Shown: piece after piece, positions 35,001 through 42,490 of the stretch
Position numbering within the stretch: the first letter of the stretch is position 1
How the letters are laid out: each line of letters begins with the position of its first letter
Assembly: GCA_905116865.2 (NCBI GenBank)
Contig: CAJHNH020000713.1
Coordinates: 567,475 to 631,474 of the forward strand
Reading direction: 5' to 3'
Source: Candidula unifasciata
Lineage: Eukaryota > Mollusca > Gastropoda > Stylommatophora > Geomitridae
DNA length: 64,000 nucleotides
Position numbers and translations under genes: made by a program
The notes under the pieces: generated by a model
What the model saw: the letters and a program-made list of their open reading frames with translations, nothing else
Database searches by the model: none
What the model was told of the DNA's origin: nothing

Positions 35001-38000
35001 TTGATTGATAAGTCAGATTCAGGTAGACTGATGACAGATGAATGTGGACCGATGAGTCAGAGAGGGGTTGATTGATAAGACAGATTGAGTTAGACTGATG
35101 ACAGATGAGTGTGGACCGATGAGTCAGAGAGTGGTTGATTGATAAGTCAGATTGAGGTAGACTGATGACAGATGAGTTTGGACCGATGAGTCAGAGAGGG
35201 GTTGATTGAAAAGTCAGATTGAGGTAGACTGATGACAAATGAGTGTGGACCGATGAGTCAGAGAGGGGTTGATTGATAAGACAGATTGAGGTAGACTGAT
35301 GACAGATGAGTGTGGACCGATGAGTCAGAGATGGGTTGATTGATAAGTCAGACTGAGGTTGACTGATGACAGATGAAGGTAGACCAATGAGTCAGAGAGG
35401 GGCTGATTGATAAGTCAGAGTGAGTTAGACTGATGACAGATGAAGGTAGACCAGTGAGTCAGAAAGGGGTTGATTGATAAGTCAGAGTGAGGTAGACTGT
35501 CGACAGATGAATGTGGACCGATGAGTCAGATAGGGGTTGATTGATAAGTTAGATTGAGGTAGACTGATGACAGATGAATGTAGACCAGTGAGTCAGAGAG
35601 GGGTTGATTGATAAGTTAGATTGAGGTAGACTGATGACTCAGATGGAGGTGGCCTGATGAGTCAGAGAAAGGTTGATTGATAAGTCAGAGTGATAGAGAT
35701 TGTGATGTGGATTGATGAGTCAGGGTGAGGTAGACTGATGAGTCAGAGTAAAGTAGATTAATAAGTCAGGGTACGGTAGATTAATGAGGCAGAGAGAGGT
35801 AGATTGATGAGTCAGAGTAAGGTAGATTAATGAGTCTAAAGTAGATTGATAAGTCAGAGTAAGGTAGATTGATGAGTCACGGTGTATCTGAGTGAGACAG
35901 GTGTATGAAAAAATGTCTCATAATAAGACTGGTTGATGAGAAATTATGTCTCCTTATGAAGTAAGTTAATGACATTTGTCTGTCAGGGTGAGACAAGTTA
36001 ATAAAAACATTTGACTCAGAGTGAAATCATATGATAAGAAATTGTGTCTCAGAGTGGGACTGGTTGATGAAAAATTGTGTCTCAGGGTGAGATGGGTTGA
36101 TGAGAAATTGTATCTCTGGGTAAAATGGGTTGATGAGAAAGTGTGTCTCAGAGTGGGACTGGTTGATGAGAAATTGTGTCTCAGAGTGGGACTGGTTGAT
36201 GAAAAATTGTGTCTCAGGGTGAGATGGGTTGATGAGAAATTGTGTCTCAGAGTGGGACTGGTTGATGAAAAATTGTGTCTCAGGGTGAGATGGGTTGATG
36301 AGAAATTGTATCTTAGTGTGAGATGGGTTGATGAGAAATTGTGTCTCAGAGTGGGACTGGTTGATGAGAAATTGTGTCTCAGAGTGGGACTGGTTGATGA
36401 AAAATTGTGTCTCAGGGTGAGATGGGTTGATGAGAAATTGTGTCTCAGAGTGGGACTGGTTGATGAAAAATTGTATCTCAGGGTGAGATGGGTTGATGAG
36501 AAATTGTGTCTCAGAGTGGGACTGGTTGATGAGAAATTGTGTCTCAGGGTGAGATGGGTTGATGAGAAATTGTGTCTCAGAGTGAGATGGGTTGATGAGA
36601 AATTGTGTCTCAGAGTGGGACTGGTTGATGAGAAATTGTGTCTCAGAGTGAGATGGGTGGATGAGAAATTGTGTCTCAGGGTGGGACTGGTTGATGAAAA
36701 ATTGTGTCTCAGGGTGAGATGGGTTGATGAGAAAATTGTGTCTCTGGGTAAAATGGGTTGATGAGAAAATGTGTCTCAGAGTGATATGGGTTGATGAGAA
36801 GTGTCTCAAAGTGATGAGTCATAACTGTCAGTGGTGAAACAGTTTAATGAGAATTTTTCCTAGAGTGATATAGTTTTTTTTAAAATTAGTGACCCTTATC
36901 TGCCTTTGGTGCCTCGGGCATATGGTACTGGACCATTAGTTTTATAAACCAACTGGCACCTTATGGGTTGTGTTGTCAACATCATACAAGCTGCTTCTAC
37001 TTCCCAGAATATTATCTGTACCCATTTTAGGCCGGTACAACCAGGAAGTCAATTTTGAAGAAATAAATCAGCCTCAGTGTAGATTTGAACCCGAGACATT
37101 CGAGCCAGCATAGAGGATCCTAGGTCTAGTTTTTGTGTGTGTGATTTTTTCCTCTTTGTGGATGGACATAGCAAGCTTGCTAGCCCCGGCCTATCTCAGT
37201 TCCCAACTTAGCGATGATAGTATGGTATTGGGTGGTCAGTTGCCTTGTTTTTTGACATTTTAAAGACACTCTTAAATTGTCTTCGCCTCTGACATTGGTC
37301 ACTAGAAAGAAAATTTTCTCTGTGACACATCAAGCACACATTGCTAGATTCATAGTTATATAGACCAGTTGGGCACTCGATTAGTGATATCGTAAGTATT
37401 AGGCAAACTGCCTTTATTTCCCTGGGCATTTCATGGTACCCCTTTTTGGCTAAGTTGATGTGAAAGCCAAAAGTCAGCCTTGTTTTGTTTTCCCAAATCC
37501 ACCTGGGGCTCAGATTCGAACCCAAAAAGAGAGGAACACTGACAGACATAAAACCTTCCATACTTTCTCTCCCTGGTTTGCTAGATTGACATGGTCATCA
37601 TCAAACAAGAATTCCAGAAAGCCTATAGCAAAACCCTGGCTAGCTTCATCAAGGAGGATGCCGGCGGAGACTACGAGAAAACACTTGTTGCCATCGTCAA
37701 AGAATAACAGCTCGTTGAGGAGAATTGAAACTGTGCATGCATTATAGAACAGTAGACTTCATGTAGACTGCATGTGCAGATAGATACACTCATTTCATAC
37801 CATATGTTACCCTTTCTCTTTCCCACTAACTTCTAGTTGTAGTAGCAGCAGCAGCAGTAGAAATAGGCATCTTTCCGCCTCCTGGGACTATAGAGTTGTA
37901 CCACTGGACATGAACACATAGATATATAGACCTAAAAACTGGTCTCTAATCACAAACACATGGAAATTTAGACCTAAAAACTGGTCTTTGATCATAAACA

Positions 38001-38471
38001 CATGGAAATATAGACCTAAAAACTGGTCTTTGATCATAAACACATGGAAATATAGACCTAAAAACTGGTCTTTGATCATAAACACATGGAAATATAGACC
38101 TAAAAACTGGTCTTTGATCATAAACACATGGAAATATAGACCTAAAAACTGGTCTTTGATCATAAACACATGGAAATATAGACCTAAAAACTGGTCTCTG
38201 ATCACGAGCACAAAGAAAATGCATGCATACAAAAAGGCTTGGCACCCGTGGAAGTTGAATAAAATATATTTTTTCTAGCATTCCATATGAAAACATTATC
38301 AGAGAAATAAAACTATCTTTCTCTCTGTTTCTCTCCCTGGTTTATCAGATCGACATGGTGATCATCAAAAATGAATTCCAGAAAACCTATGGCAAAACTC
38401 TGGCCAGCTTCATTAAGGGAGACACCAGCGGAGACTACAAGAAAACGCTCATTGCCATCGTCAAAGAATAA
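21301..38471 (+). CDS. Annexin gene, 5-prime end missing, two alternative last exons
   Basis: Annexins are cytosolic proteins that bind acidic phospholipid membranes through calcium, using four repeats of about 70 residues with GxGT...D/E calcium sites. Exons at 21301-21414, 28164-28254, 30039-30187, 32387-32564 and 34600-34712, plus either 37585-37707 or 38349-38471, join with consistent phases (0,1,0,1,0) and canonical AG/GT borders into 255 residues plus stop. They cover the second half of repeat 1 and repeats 2 to 4. Type II calcium loops are GAGT with DTSG (repeat 2), KVGT with ETSG (repeat 3) and GAGT with DTSG or DAGG (repeat 4). The N-terminal region and first half of repeat 1 were not found and probably lie upstream of the window. 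Introns are long and filled with transposons and minisatellites. The subfamily is not assigned; the general pattern resembles annexins of the A4/A5/A7/B type. Confidence 0.95.
21585..21905 (-). pseudogene. LINE ORF2 C-terminal tail
   Basis: The plus strand holds the reverse complement of the tail motif series also seen at 25462-25812 and 51840-52010 (ELARDRxxFRQ... and FCKGPA). The copy begins 170 bases downstream of an annexin exon, in the intron. Confidence 0.6.
21950..22260 (+). pseudogene. LINE ORF2 C-terminal tail
   Basis: Broken plus-strand frames around 22020-22240 resemble the GRPxxRWxDExxEDVKxL...RAxDRxxWR tail of LINE ORF2. The fit is by motif order rather than a continuous frame, so confidence is limited. 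Confidence 0.45.
22425..22750 (+). repeat. SINE family D copy
   Basis: Block order is CCGTGTGGGTTCTGGGGTCC, GTATCTGCCTGAGAGGCAAG, GCAGTCTGCATACAAATGAG, AACTCAGGTCCTGGAACAAA and GGGTTTACAGCCGG. This is the most complete copy of the family here. Confidence 0.8.
22775..22960 (-). repeat. SINE family D copy, inverted neighbour
   Basis: The plus strand gives TTCTTCTTCTACCCATTCCC, CAGCTGTAAACTGCTATGG and GCTTCAGAACCTGAGCTC, the reverse complement of the 3-prime half of family D. It lies about 25 bases from the direct copy, so the two could form a hairpin. Confidence 0.7.
22980..23760 (+). pseudogene. LINE ORF2 C-terminus, split by a second LINE
   Basis: The plus strand reads [24 protein letters not shown] sequence, then [20 protein letters not shown] and [20 protein letters not shown] (23050-23180), classic LINE tail motifs. 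The frame resumes after the inserted element (23677-23760) and ends in an ATGATGATG tail. GTGAGGACACAT is duplicated at 23250-23261 and 23665-23676, flanking the insertion. Confidence 0.78.
23262..23664 (-). pseudogene. Nested LINE C-terminus with (AAGAAG) tail
   Basis: In minus orientation it encodes [20 protein letters not shown] sequence, [20 protein letters not shown] and [11 protein letters not shown], then an AAGAAGAAGAAG tail directly at the left target duplication. Its 12 bp target duplication and tail position fit target-primed insertion into the older plus-strand LINE. Confidence 0.8.
23920..24100 (+). pseudogene. LINE ORF2 tail, same family as 32160-32345
   Basis: GAAGGCTCAACCATGGG, CTAAAACAGGTGGCA, GCCAGACxTxxAGAGCTATGAC-type blocks and a final ACTAACTAACTA occur here and at 32230-32350 in the same order. 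Confidence 0.65.
24900..25980 (-). pseudogene. Mosaic of antisense LINE fragments
   Basis: Minus-strand frames show [20 protein letters not shown] (around 25050) and, separately, [40 protein letters not shown] and [20 protein letters not shown] (25462-25740). Upstream parts near 25850-25950 resemble the reverse transcriptase segment at 11160-11440. At least two insertions or families are joined here. Confidence 0.6.
25984..26027. repeat. (TA)n(TG)n microsatellite
   Basis: About 14 TA units are followed by about 7 TG units. Confidence 0.95.
26345..26585 (-). repeat. SINE family G copy
   Basis: The plus strand holds CCACAAGGAGTTTGTCACCC, GATATCGCAACCCTTTGGCC and TGGCTTTTCTGCCTACCCCC, the reverse complement of the element at 43351-43569. 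The tRNA-like head lies at its right end (CAAGCCGGGC). Confidence 0.75.
26590..26940. other. No feature seen
   Basis: AT-rich annexin intron sequence without a recognised repeat. Confidence 0.5.
26945..27200 (+). repeat. SINE family B copy
   Basis: The head CATAGCACAATAGTATAGTG is followed by CTTGGCTTCCAGGTCAGCAC, AAAATGGGTATCAGG and GTCCTAGGAAGTAAAAGGGC, ending in CTTTACTTACT. Confidence 0.75.
27440..28080 (-). pseudogene. LINE ORF2 C-terminus
   Basis: The minus strand reads [20 protein letters not shown] and [12 protein letters not shown], then (after a stop) [20 protein letters not shown], and [20 protein letters not shown] in another frame. These are the canonical tail motifs (LRRI...W...ELWRRT...WIGHxLRK...GRPKNTWRR) in the correct order over 600 bases, with a few stops. 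It is an antisense insertion in the annexin intron. Confidence 0.85.
28164..28254 (+). CDS. Annexin exon: start of repeat 2
   Basis: The acceptor is TTTGTCAG and the donor GTAAGT. The 91 nt begin with the calcium loop [20 protein letters not shown] and end within YKI plus one base (phase 1). The preceding intron is 6.7 kb and carries LINE and SINE pieces. A 27 bp minisatellite starts 70 bases downstream. Confidence 0.96.
28323..28485. repeat. 27 bp tandem repeat, about 6 copies
   Basis: Units like ATGCTTGTTCTGTTTATAAG plus TAACCAA repeat head to tail with moderate divergence. The array begins about 70 bases after an annexin exon. Confidence 0.8.
28490..29030. other. No feature seen
   Basis: Annexin intron without a recognised element. 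Confidence 0.5.
29035..29405. repeat. 52 bp tandem repeat, about 7 copies
   Basis: The unit runs from GGGGCTCTAGGAGAAAACCA to GGTGAGGGAAGTCA. One unit near 29258-29300 has an internal deletion. Confidence 0.95.
29870..29945 (-). mobile_element. LINE 3-prime-end fragment
   Basis: A short copy of the zinc-knuckle region also seen at 722-900 and 6840-6920 (ATCACAGCACTCCGGACA, CCATAGGTGCTC). It lies about 95 bases before the annexin acceptor at 30038. Confidence 0.4.
30039..30187 (+). CDS. Annexin exon: end of repeat 2 and linker
   Basis: The acceptor is ACAATTTCAG and the donor GTTTGT. The 149 nt complete the split codon and encode [20 protein letters not shown], then the linker [10 protein letters not shown] and [10 protein letters not shown]. 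The D of SDTSG supplies the distal acidic ligand of the repeat 2 calcium site. The exon ends in phase 0. Confidence 0.96.
30326..31648 (-). mobile_element. Full-length, decayed mariner transposon
   Basis: Imperfect inverted ends of about 34 bases (GAAGGGAAGTCAATAAAT at the left; the complement of ACTTGCTGACTTACCCTT at the right) are each flanked by TA (30324-30325 and 31649-31650). The 1.32 kb length is that of an intact mariner. It lies antisense in the annexin intron between exons 30187 and 32387. Confidence 0.87.
30410..31560 (-). pseudogene. Mariner transposase pseudogene
   Basis: Minus-strand frames, in order, give [40 protein letters not shown] (the N-terminal DNA-binding domain), [21 protein letters not shown] sequence, [16 protein letters not shown] (first catalytic D), a segment with [23 protein letters not shown] (second D) and [24 protein letters not shown] sequence (third D of the D34D triad), ending near [12 protein letters not shown]. 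Frame changes and stops occur between nearly all blocks, so no active enzyme is made. Confidence 0.87.
31850..32345 (+). pseudogene. LINE ORF2 C-terminus
   Basis: The plus strand gives [20 protein letters not shown] and [16 protein letters not shown], the segment after the RT palm, followed by a [18 protein letters not shown] basic tail. The first block equals the end of the LINE at 59722-62345 (AMLNNIWKSKGFSLKNRY). The copy stops about 40 bases before the annexin acceptor. Confidence 0.8.
32387..32564 (+). CDS. Annexin exon: repeat 3
   Basis: The acceptor is ATCCTCAG and the donor GTGAGA. The 178 nt encode [20 protein letters not shown], then a central helix region, then [15 protein letters not shown], ending one base into the next codon. 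KVGT with the E of SETSG is the repeat 3 calcium site, as in annexin A5-like proteins. A decayed mariner sits in the intron just upstream. Confidence 0.96.
32655..33030 (-). pseudogene. LINE ORF2 tail, paired with 44050-44410
   Basis: The plus strand shares AACCTTCTGTCTC, TACTTTCAGTCA, CATCTTCTCT and TCAGTTTCTTTCAAGAC with 44095-44350 in the same order. In minus orientation this is a GKxEGKRxRGR-type LINE tail with frame damage. Confidence 0.6.
33031..34070. other. No gene recognised
   Basis: Several short plus-strand frames (64 to 95 residues) are present, but none shows a recognisable motif or splice context. The part 33700-33930 is richer in GC and CpG than its surroundings and may be an unidentified repeat. 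Confidence 0.4.
34080..34390 (-). repeat. SINE family D copy
   Basis: The plus strand reads TTCTTCTTCTTTGCG, ACCATCTGTAAACTCTGG, GCAGACTGCTGGTTCCTTGC, CTCAGGCAGATGTACTCAGA and CCCGGAACCCACACAGG, the full reverse complement of the 22425 copy. Confidence 0.82.
34600..34712 (+). CDS. Annexin exon: start of repeat 4
   Basis: The acceptor is TTTTTCAG and the donor GTAAGT. The 113 nt encode [20 protein letters not shown], the calcium loop [10 protein letters not shown] and IVSRSE, ending in phase 0. Either of the two downstream terminal exons can follow in frame. Confidence 0.96.
34860..35890. repeat. 67 bp tandem repeat, about 12 copies
   Basis: Units combine GTCAGAGAGGGGTTGATTGA, TAAGTCAGATTGAGGTAGAC and TGATGACAGATGAGTGTGGA. 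The edges are shorter and more diverged subunits of TGATGAGTCAGAG. It lies in the annexin intron before the terminal exons. Confidence 0.93.
36030..36812. repeat. 33 bp tandem repeat, about 24 copies
   Basis: The unit GTTGATGAGAAATTGTGTCT plus CAGAGTGGGACTG repeats with two main variants (GGGACTG and GAGATGG) that alternate irregularly. The 33-base period keeps a 246-residue frame open on the plus strand and 260 on the minus; both are artefacts of periodicity. Confidence 0.96.
36890..37110 (-). repeat. SINE family B copy
   Basis: The plus strand gives GCTGCTTCTACTTCCCAGAA, TGTACCCATTTTAGG and ATTTGAACCCGAGAC (the complement of a B box), matching family B in reverse. Confidence 0.7.
37585..37707 (+). 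CDS. Annexin terminal exon, proximal copy
   Basis: The acceptor context is CTGGTTTGCTAG. The 123 nt encode 40 residues, [20 protein letters not shown], then [20 protein letters not shown], and a TAA stop. The usual annexin DTSG is DAGG here, though the aspartate ligand is kept. The copy is 105 of 123 bases identical to the distal one. AATAAA at 38258-38263 could serve as its poly(A) signal. Confidence 0.93.
   Translation: MDMVIIKQEFQKAYSKTLASFIKEDAGGDYEKTLVAIVKE
37905..38210. repeat. 42 bp tandem repeat, about 7 copies, between the two annexin terminal exons
   Basis: The unit ACATGGAAATATAGACCTAA plus AAACTGGTCTTTGATCATAA and AC is nearly identical across copies. Each unit holds the inverted pair AGACC and GGTCT separated by eight bases. 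The array separates the duplicated last exons. Confidence 0.96.
38258..38263 (+). terminator. Candidate poly(A) signal, proximal annexin form
   Basis: AATAAA lies 551 bases after the proximal stop and before the distal acceptor. A second AATAAA is at 38306-38311, only 38 bases before the distal exon. Use of either would end the short transcript. Confidence 0.5.
38349..38471 (+). CDS. Annexin terminal exon, distal copy
   Basis: The acceptor context is CTGGTTTATCAG. The 123 nt encode [20 protein letters not shown], then [20 protein letters not shown], and a TAA stop. It keeps the canonical GDTSG of a repeat 4 calcium site. Eight residues differ from the proximal copy. AATAAA at 38977-38982 followed by a GT-rich stretch suits its poly(A) site. 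Confidence 0.95.
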   Translation: MDMVIIKNEFQKTYGKTLASFIKGDTSGDYKKTLIAIVKE

Positions 38472-38976
38472 CGTGTAACATAGGAGGGGAAACTTTTCAT
38501 GTCTATTTCTTAAACTGTGCTTCATCTATCCATAATGTTGGGGAGTTATTTATGGTGTCTTGAAGTGCTTCTTTGGCTGCAGATTATATGGCATAATGCT
38601 GGTTTTCCCACTCACACTTCCTTTGTTGCTGTTTTTTTTTTTTTTAAATATGTTTGTTTTTTTTCCCTACTTGCATGCCAACTGTTGCATACTGTTTTTG
38701 TCATTTATGTCATATGTGTTGTATAAATAACACAATAGTATAATGGTGATGATGATATGATTTTCATTTATGTTTTCTAAAGGTTTAGACAGGCGTCCTT
38801 TACAAACAGTGCTTATGGATTTTAATCTGCTGCTTTTGTTTGCACTTTTTTTTTTTTTTTTAACATTTCCTGGCTTTAAAAAAATCTTCTTTCATGTCAG
38901 TTTTAATTCTTCCTTTCTCTGTCATGCATGCAGATGTGCTTTATGATTTTATTTTTTTGCCAGTTCAACAGTGAAA

Positions 38977-38982
38977 AATAAA
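38977..38982 (+). terminator. Candidate poly(A) signal, distal annexin form
   Basis: AATAAA is followed by TTGTGTTTGTTG, a typical GU-rich downstream element, about 0.5 kb after the distal stop. Confidence 0.6.
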
Positions 38983-38989
38983 TTGTGTT

Positions 38990-39460
38990 TGTTGCATGCA
39001 TCAGGTGTTATTTTCATTTTGGTTACAGATTGCATTTGTTGGGTCTTATATATAGCATGGTTTTTTTAAATGGAATAACATGATACTTCTGTGGAATAAC
39101 ATGGTTTTTCTATAGAATATCATGCTTTTTCAAAAGAATATCATTTTTTTCTATTGAAAACATGGTTTTAATATGGAGTACCAGCAGTTCTTATATTTTC
39201 ATTCACTTGTTTGTGGAAATCAAACAGGCTCTGGTGCAACAACTCTGTATGAAAAGGATGCTTTTGTATGATATAAAATGAGAAAGGCAATGTATTTTTG
39301 TCATATCGAACAGCATTATCATTCTAGTGAAATTCATAATAGAAGAATGGATGGAAAAAAGTTAGAGGACATCAAATTTATAAAATGGACAAACAATATA
39401 AGATATAGCAGAGGGAAATAAACAGCAAAAAAGAACGGCTATTTCTAGAGGTCCATTGTT
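38990..39460. other. No gene recognised
   Basis: AT-rich sequence downstream of the annexin, with an ill-defined repeat of TGGAATAACATGxTTTTTCTA near 39070-39180. Confidence 0.5.
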
Positions 39461-39467
39461 TGCTACA

Positions 39468-39615
39468 GTTTTTTTTTTTTATGTAGCCAACCCATTTCTT
39501 AATTTTTTTTTTTTTTAGCCAACCCATTTCTTAATTTTTTTTTTTTTTTAGCCAACCCATTTCTTTATTTTTTTTTTTTGTAGCCAACCTATTTCTTTAT
39601 ATTTTTTTTTTTAAT
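39468..39615. repeat. T-rich tandem repeat, about 4 copies of 40 bp
   Basis: Each unit is a run of 10 to 14 T followed by AGCCAACCCATTTCTTAA. Confidence 0.9.
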
Positions 39616-39748
39616 AAGATCTCAAGTTATTACAGTTTAAAACTACATCCAAATTTAAGAACAAATCATTTTGTTTACAAAACTTACTACAGTTCAACAT
39701 GTCTTATTTATCTATACCCACATATATATATGTGTGTGTGTGAATGCA

Positions 39749-39936
39749 TGCATACATACATACATACATACATACATACATACATACATACATACATACA
39801 TACATACATACATACATACATACATACATACATACATACATACATACGTACATACATATGTACATACATACATACATACATACATACATACATACATACA
39901 TACATACATACATACATACATACATACATACATACA

Positions 39937-39966
<30 letters not shown>
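39749..39966. repeat. (TACA)n microsatellite
   Basis: About 55 tetranucleotide units with few interruptions (TACG and TATG near 39846-39860). Six reading frames remain open through it; none is a gene. Confidence 0.98.
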
Positions 39967-39967
<1 letters not shown>

Positions 39968-40299
39968 GTACATGCATACATGTGCATACATATGTACATG
40001 CACGCATGCTCACACACATATATATCTAAAGTTTAAACCACACTTGAACTTTATGGCTTAAAAAAATCACTTTGTATTCACAACAGTATTACAACTGACT
40101 TCAAGAGTGAGTTTTCTTTATTGTTATTTTCTGTTGATTGGAAATTAATAATTTAAAGAATCAGTTGTTATTTGTTGTAATGAGCAGTTGTGTTTTATGG
40201 TTTGACATTGCCCAGAACATGATCATGGAAAAGATCATCAATGTTGATATACTAACCTTTTTGCCCTAAGTATCTGTAACAAGCAGATGCTTAGGGCAA

Positions 40300-40930
40300 A
40301 ATTGTTATAAACATACTACGAAGTCGATTGTGCCCTGTTCTAAGGCATAGAATAATAACTTGCTCTGGTCTGTCCATATTATGGTAATTGTCTTGTGCCG
40401 GTTTGGGGGCTTTCTGATTGATTTGATTATTCTCTTTTTCTGGTGATGAGAGACTGGTATGTCAGGTTGTTCTTCAGCTGCACCTTTCTTAGCTAGTTTA
40501 CCAGCTCTTTCATTTCCAGGTACTCCACAGTGTGCAAGTGTCCACTGCATAGTTACCTTACACCTCGCCTAGTTTGGGGAATGATGTAATAGGTAATTTT
40601 CCAGGCTGTAATGCCTGAAGTACGGCTTTTGAATCTGTCAGGAATACCACGAGTTGTGAAGTATGACGTATATTTAACAGTTTCTCTGCTGCTATTTTGA
40701 TGGCTTGAACTTCTGCATCGTAGTTGTGACAGTGCTTTCATGTAGGCATGTAGGTATTTTGGCGGTATATCTGGTATTATTTGGATGTTCAATATACACT
40801 CCTGCCCCTCCATTTCTGCTTGTGTTTTGTACTGACCCATCCATATAGTCACGAACCCAAAGATTCTCTGGGTATTCATCATCAGGTAGAGCAAGGTTTT
40901 ACATTGCTTTGAGTGATTGTTTTTTTTATT
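40300..40930 (-). pseudogene. LINE RNase H relic
   Basis: The minus strand reads VTIWMGQYKTQAE in one frame or YMDGSVQNTS in another (the first catalytic aspartate, 40835-40860), and later MQWTLAHCGVPGNERAGKLA followed by KKGAAEEQPD (40480-40550), the end of RNase H. Frameshifts separate the parts. It is the same general type as 13868-15130 but a different copy. Confidence 0.75.
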
Positions 40931-40932
40931 CA

Positions 40933-41070
40933 ACTCTTTCAGTCCCAAGGAACGCATCATACATTCATAGGTTGCTACCTAAAAGCCCAGTAAGCACAAG
41001 ATGTGCTGATTTTACGTCTGTCTTGCCTACCTCTTTGGGCTCTCATGCTAAACCCCCAGGACTCAAAGAG
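40933..41070. mobile_element. TTAA-type MITE, copy 1
   Basis: It shares AGGAACGCATCATACATTCA, TAGGTTGCTACCTA, GCTAAACCCCCAGGACTC and length with the copy at 62031-62165. Its right flank is TTAA (41071-41074); the left flank is TTCAA, probably mutated. Ends CTCTTTCAGTCC and GGACTCAAAGAG are inverted. Confidence 0.78.
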
Positions 41071-41089
41071 TTAAACATATTCAGAATAG

Positions 41090-41500
41090 TGTGAACTATA
41101 TATTGCATTTTGTGTTCACATCTCACAAAATGTGTTTCACAGTAAAATTGGTTTGGGCAGTTTTTTCCCCTTTCAGTTTACCCACATCAAAGAAAAATGC
41201 AGTTTGCAGAATCGAAGTTGCCTATAGATATTTCAGTCTCTCAACATTAAAGACAATCTACGCCTTCACGGCATGACAATAGCCAGTGGCAGACAGCTTG
41301 CACTGGATCGCAAATTATTCCTCCCCATGACGCTTAATGGCAGAAGTGGTTTATGATGATGATGACAAAATGTAATATGGAAAATGTTTGAATGCATGTA
41401 AAGCTGCATTGCAGCACACCTGATGATTTTGGAACAAATCTCTGGAGACTTCCTGCCTGCGTGAACTCACTGTAGTCACTAGATAAAACTGAGACAGCAG
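41090..41500. other. No feature seen
   Basis: No gene or named repeat recognised. Confidence 0.45.
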
Positions 41501-41575
41501 AAGACAAATCAGAGAACACAACAGTTTGAAATTCATCTTAACAAAGACACATTCTTGCTTGCTGCATGAAGAAAT

Positions 41576-41866
41576 CCATTGATTTGTTTTAATGAAGACA
41601 GCGGTTTGAAATCTGTCTAGATTTCGACCCATAAATGATACATCCTTTTCTGTTCCATGAGAGTACTCCATTGCTTTGTTTTAAAGAACACAACAATTTG
41701 AAATCAATTTTGACTGACCCATGAATGATACATTCTTGTCTGTTCCATGAGAGTACTCCATTGCTTTGTTTTAAAGGACACAACAGTTTGAAATCCATCT
41801 TGACTGACCAATATATGATACATCCTTGTCTGTTCCATGAGAGAAATCCGTTGCTTTGTTTTAAAG
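41576..41866. repeat. 90 bp tandem repeat, about 3 copies
   Basis: TCCATTGCTTTGTTTTAAAG recurs at about 41668 and 41757, with related starts at 41576 and 41847. Each unit includes GAATGATACATTCTTGTCTG and TTCCATGAGAG. Confidence 0.85.
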
Positions 41867-41954
41867 GTTAACCAACATTCCTGCTGGCAAACCCACTCCA
41901 CACTGGACTACAGATTATTTCTTAACAGTCGGTGCCCTAATATAGCTGTGTTAA

Positions 41955-42190
41955 ATATCTCTGCCGGCGTCTATGGCTTAGGCATTGTGAACGCGCTTTG
42001 TAGCGCCGGGTTCGATCCAACCTGCAGATGATTTGTCTTGTGTTGGTTTTGACAGTGGTACTGAGAGCTGACCATTCAGAAGCAGTGGCAAACTACTGAA
42101 CGTAAAACTTGCCTAGAGAAACCACGACAGCTAAAAAAATCCTGGGGTTGGTTCAGAAACGATTCTGTGAAGGATAAGCAATAAAGTTTT
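41955..42190 (+). repeat. SINE family C copy
   Basis: The tRNA-like head GGCGTCTATGGCTTAGGCAT with a B box GGGTTCGATCC is followed by TTGTGTTGGTTTTGACAGTG, GGCAAACTACTGAACGTAAA and GGGGTTGGTTCAGAAACG. Confidence 0.83.
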
Positions 42191-42204
42191 TTTTTTAAAT
42201 CTGC

Positions 42205-42490
42205 ACCTGATTATGGTTGGCGTATGGCTTAAGCCTTGCAAGTCTCACTCGTAATTCCAATGTACCGCGATTCAAAACCCACAGCTGGCATCGTGGATTT
42301 TTATCATGGTATGGGGCGTCGCAGGTCAACCCAGTCTAAATTGGGTACCAGGATGTATGTTCTGGGGAAGTAAAGATGGCCGGCGTAATGCTGAGCACCT
42401 AGTGCCCAATGATCTGTAAAAATATGGGTGCTCTTCCCAAATGCCCGATGCGTCTAAAGGTGTGTGAAAAGGGATCTTTACTTACTTTAC
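42205..42490 (+). repeat. SINE family B copy
   Basis: The head GGTTGGCGTATGGCTTAAGC with B box GCGATTCAAAACCC is followed by GGTCAACCCAGTCTAAATTG, GGTACCAGGATGT, GGGGAAGTAAAGATGGCCGG and a CTTTACTTACTTTAC end. Best copy of family B. Confidence 0.83.

Noticed and set aside
36021..36809. Frames of 246 (+) and 260 (-) residues with [15 protein letters not shown] repeats
   Set aside because: They run exactly through the 33 bp tandem array and are open on both strands because the period is a multiple of 3. They lie in an annexin intron with no splice context.
37888..38296. Minus-strand frames of 114 and 116 residues with [18 protein letters not shown] repeats
   Set aside because: They come from the 42 bp array between the annexin exons.
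39671..40061. Six overlapping frames of HTYI or MYVC repeats
   Set aside because: They are the (TACA)n microsatellite read in every frame.
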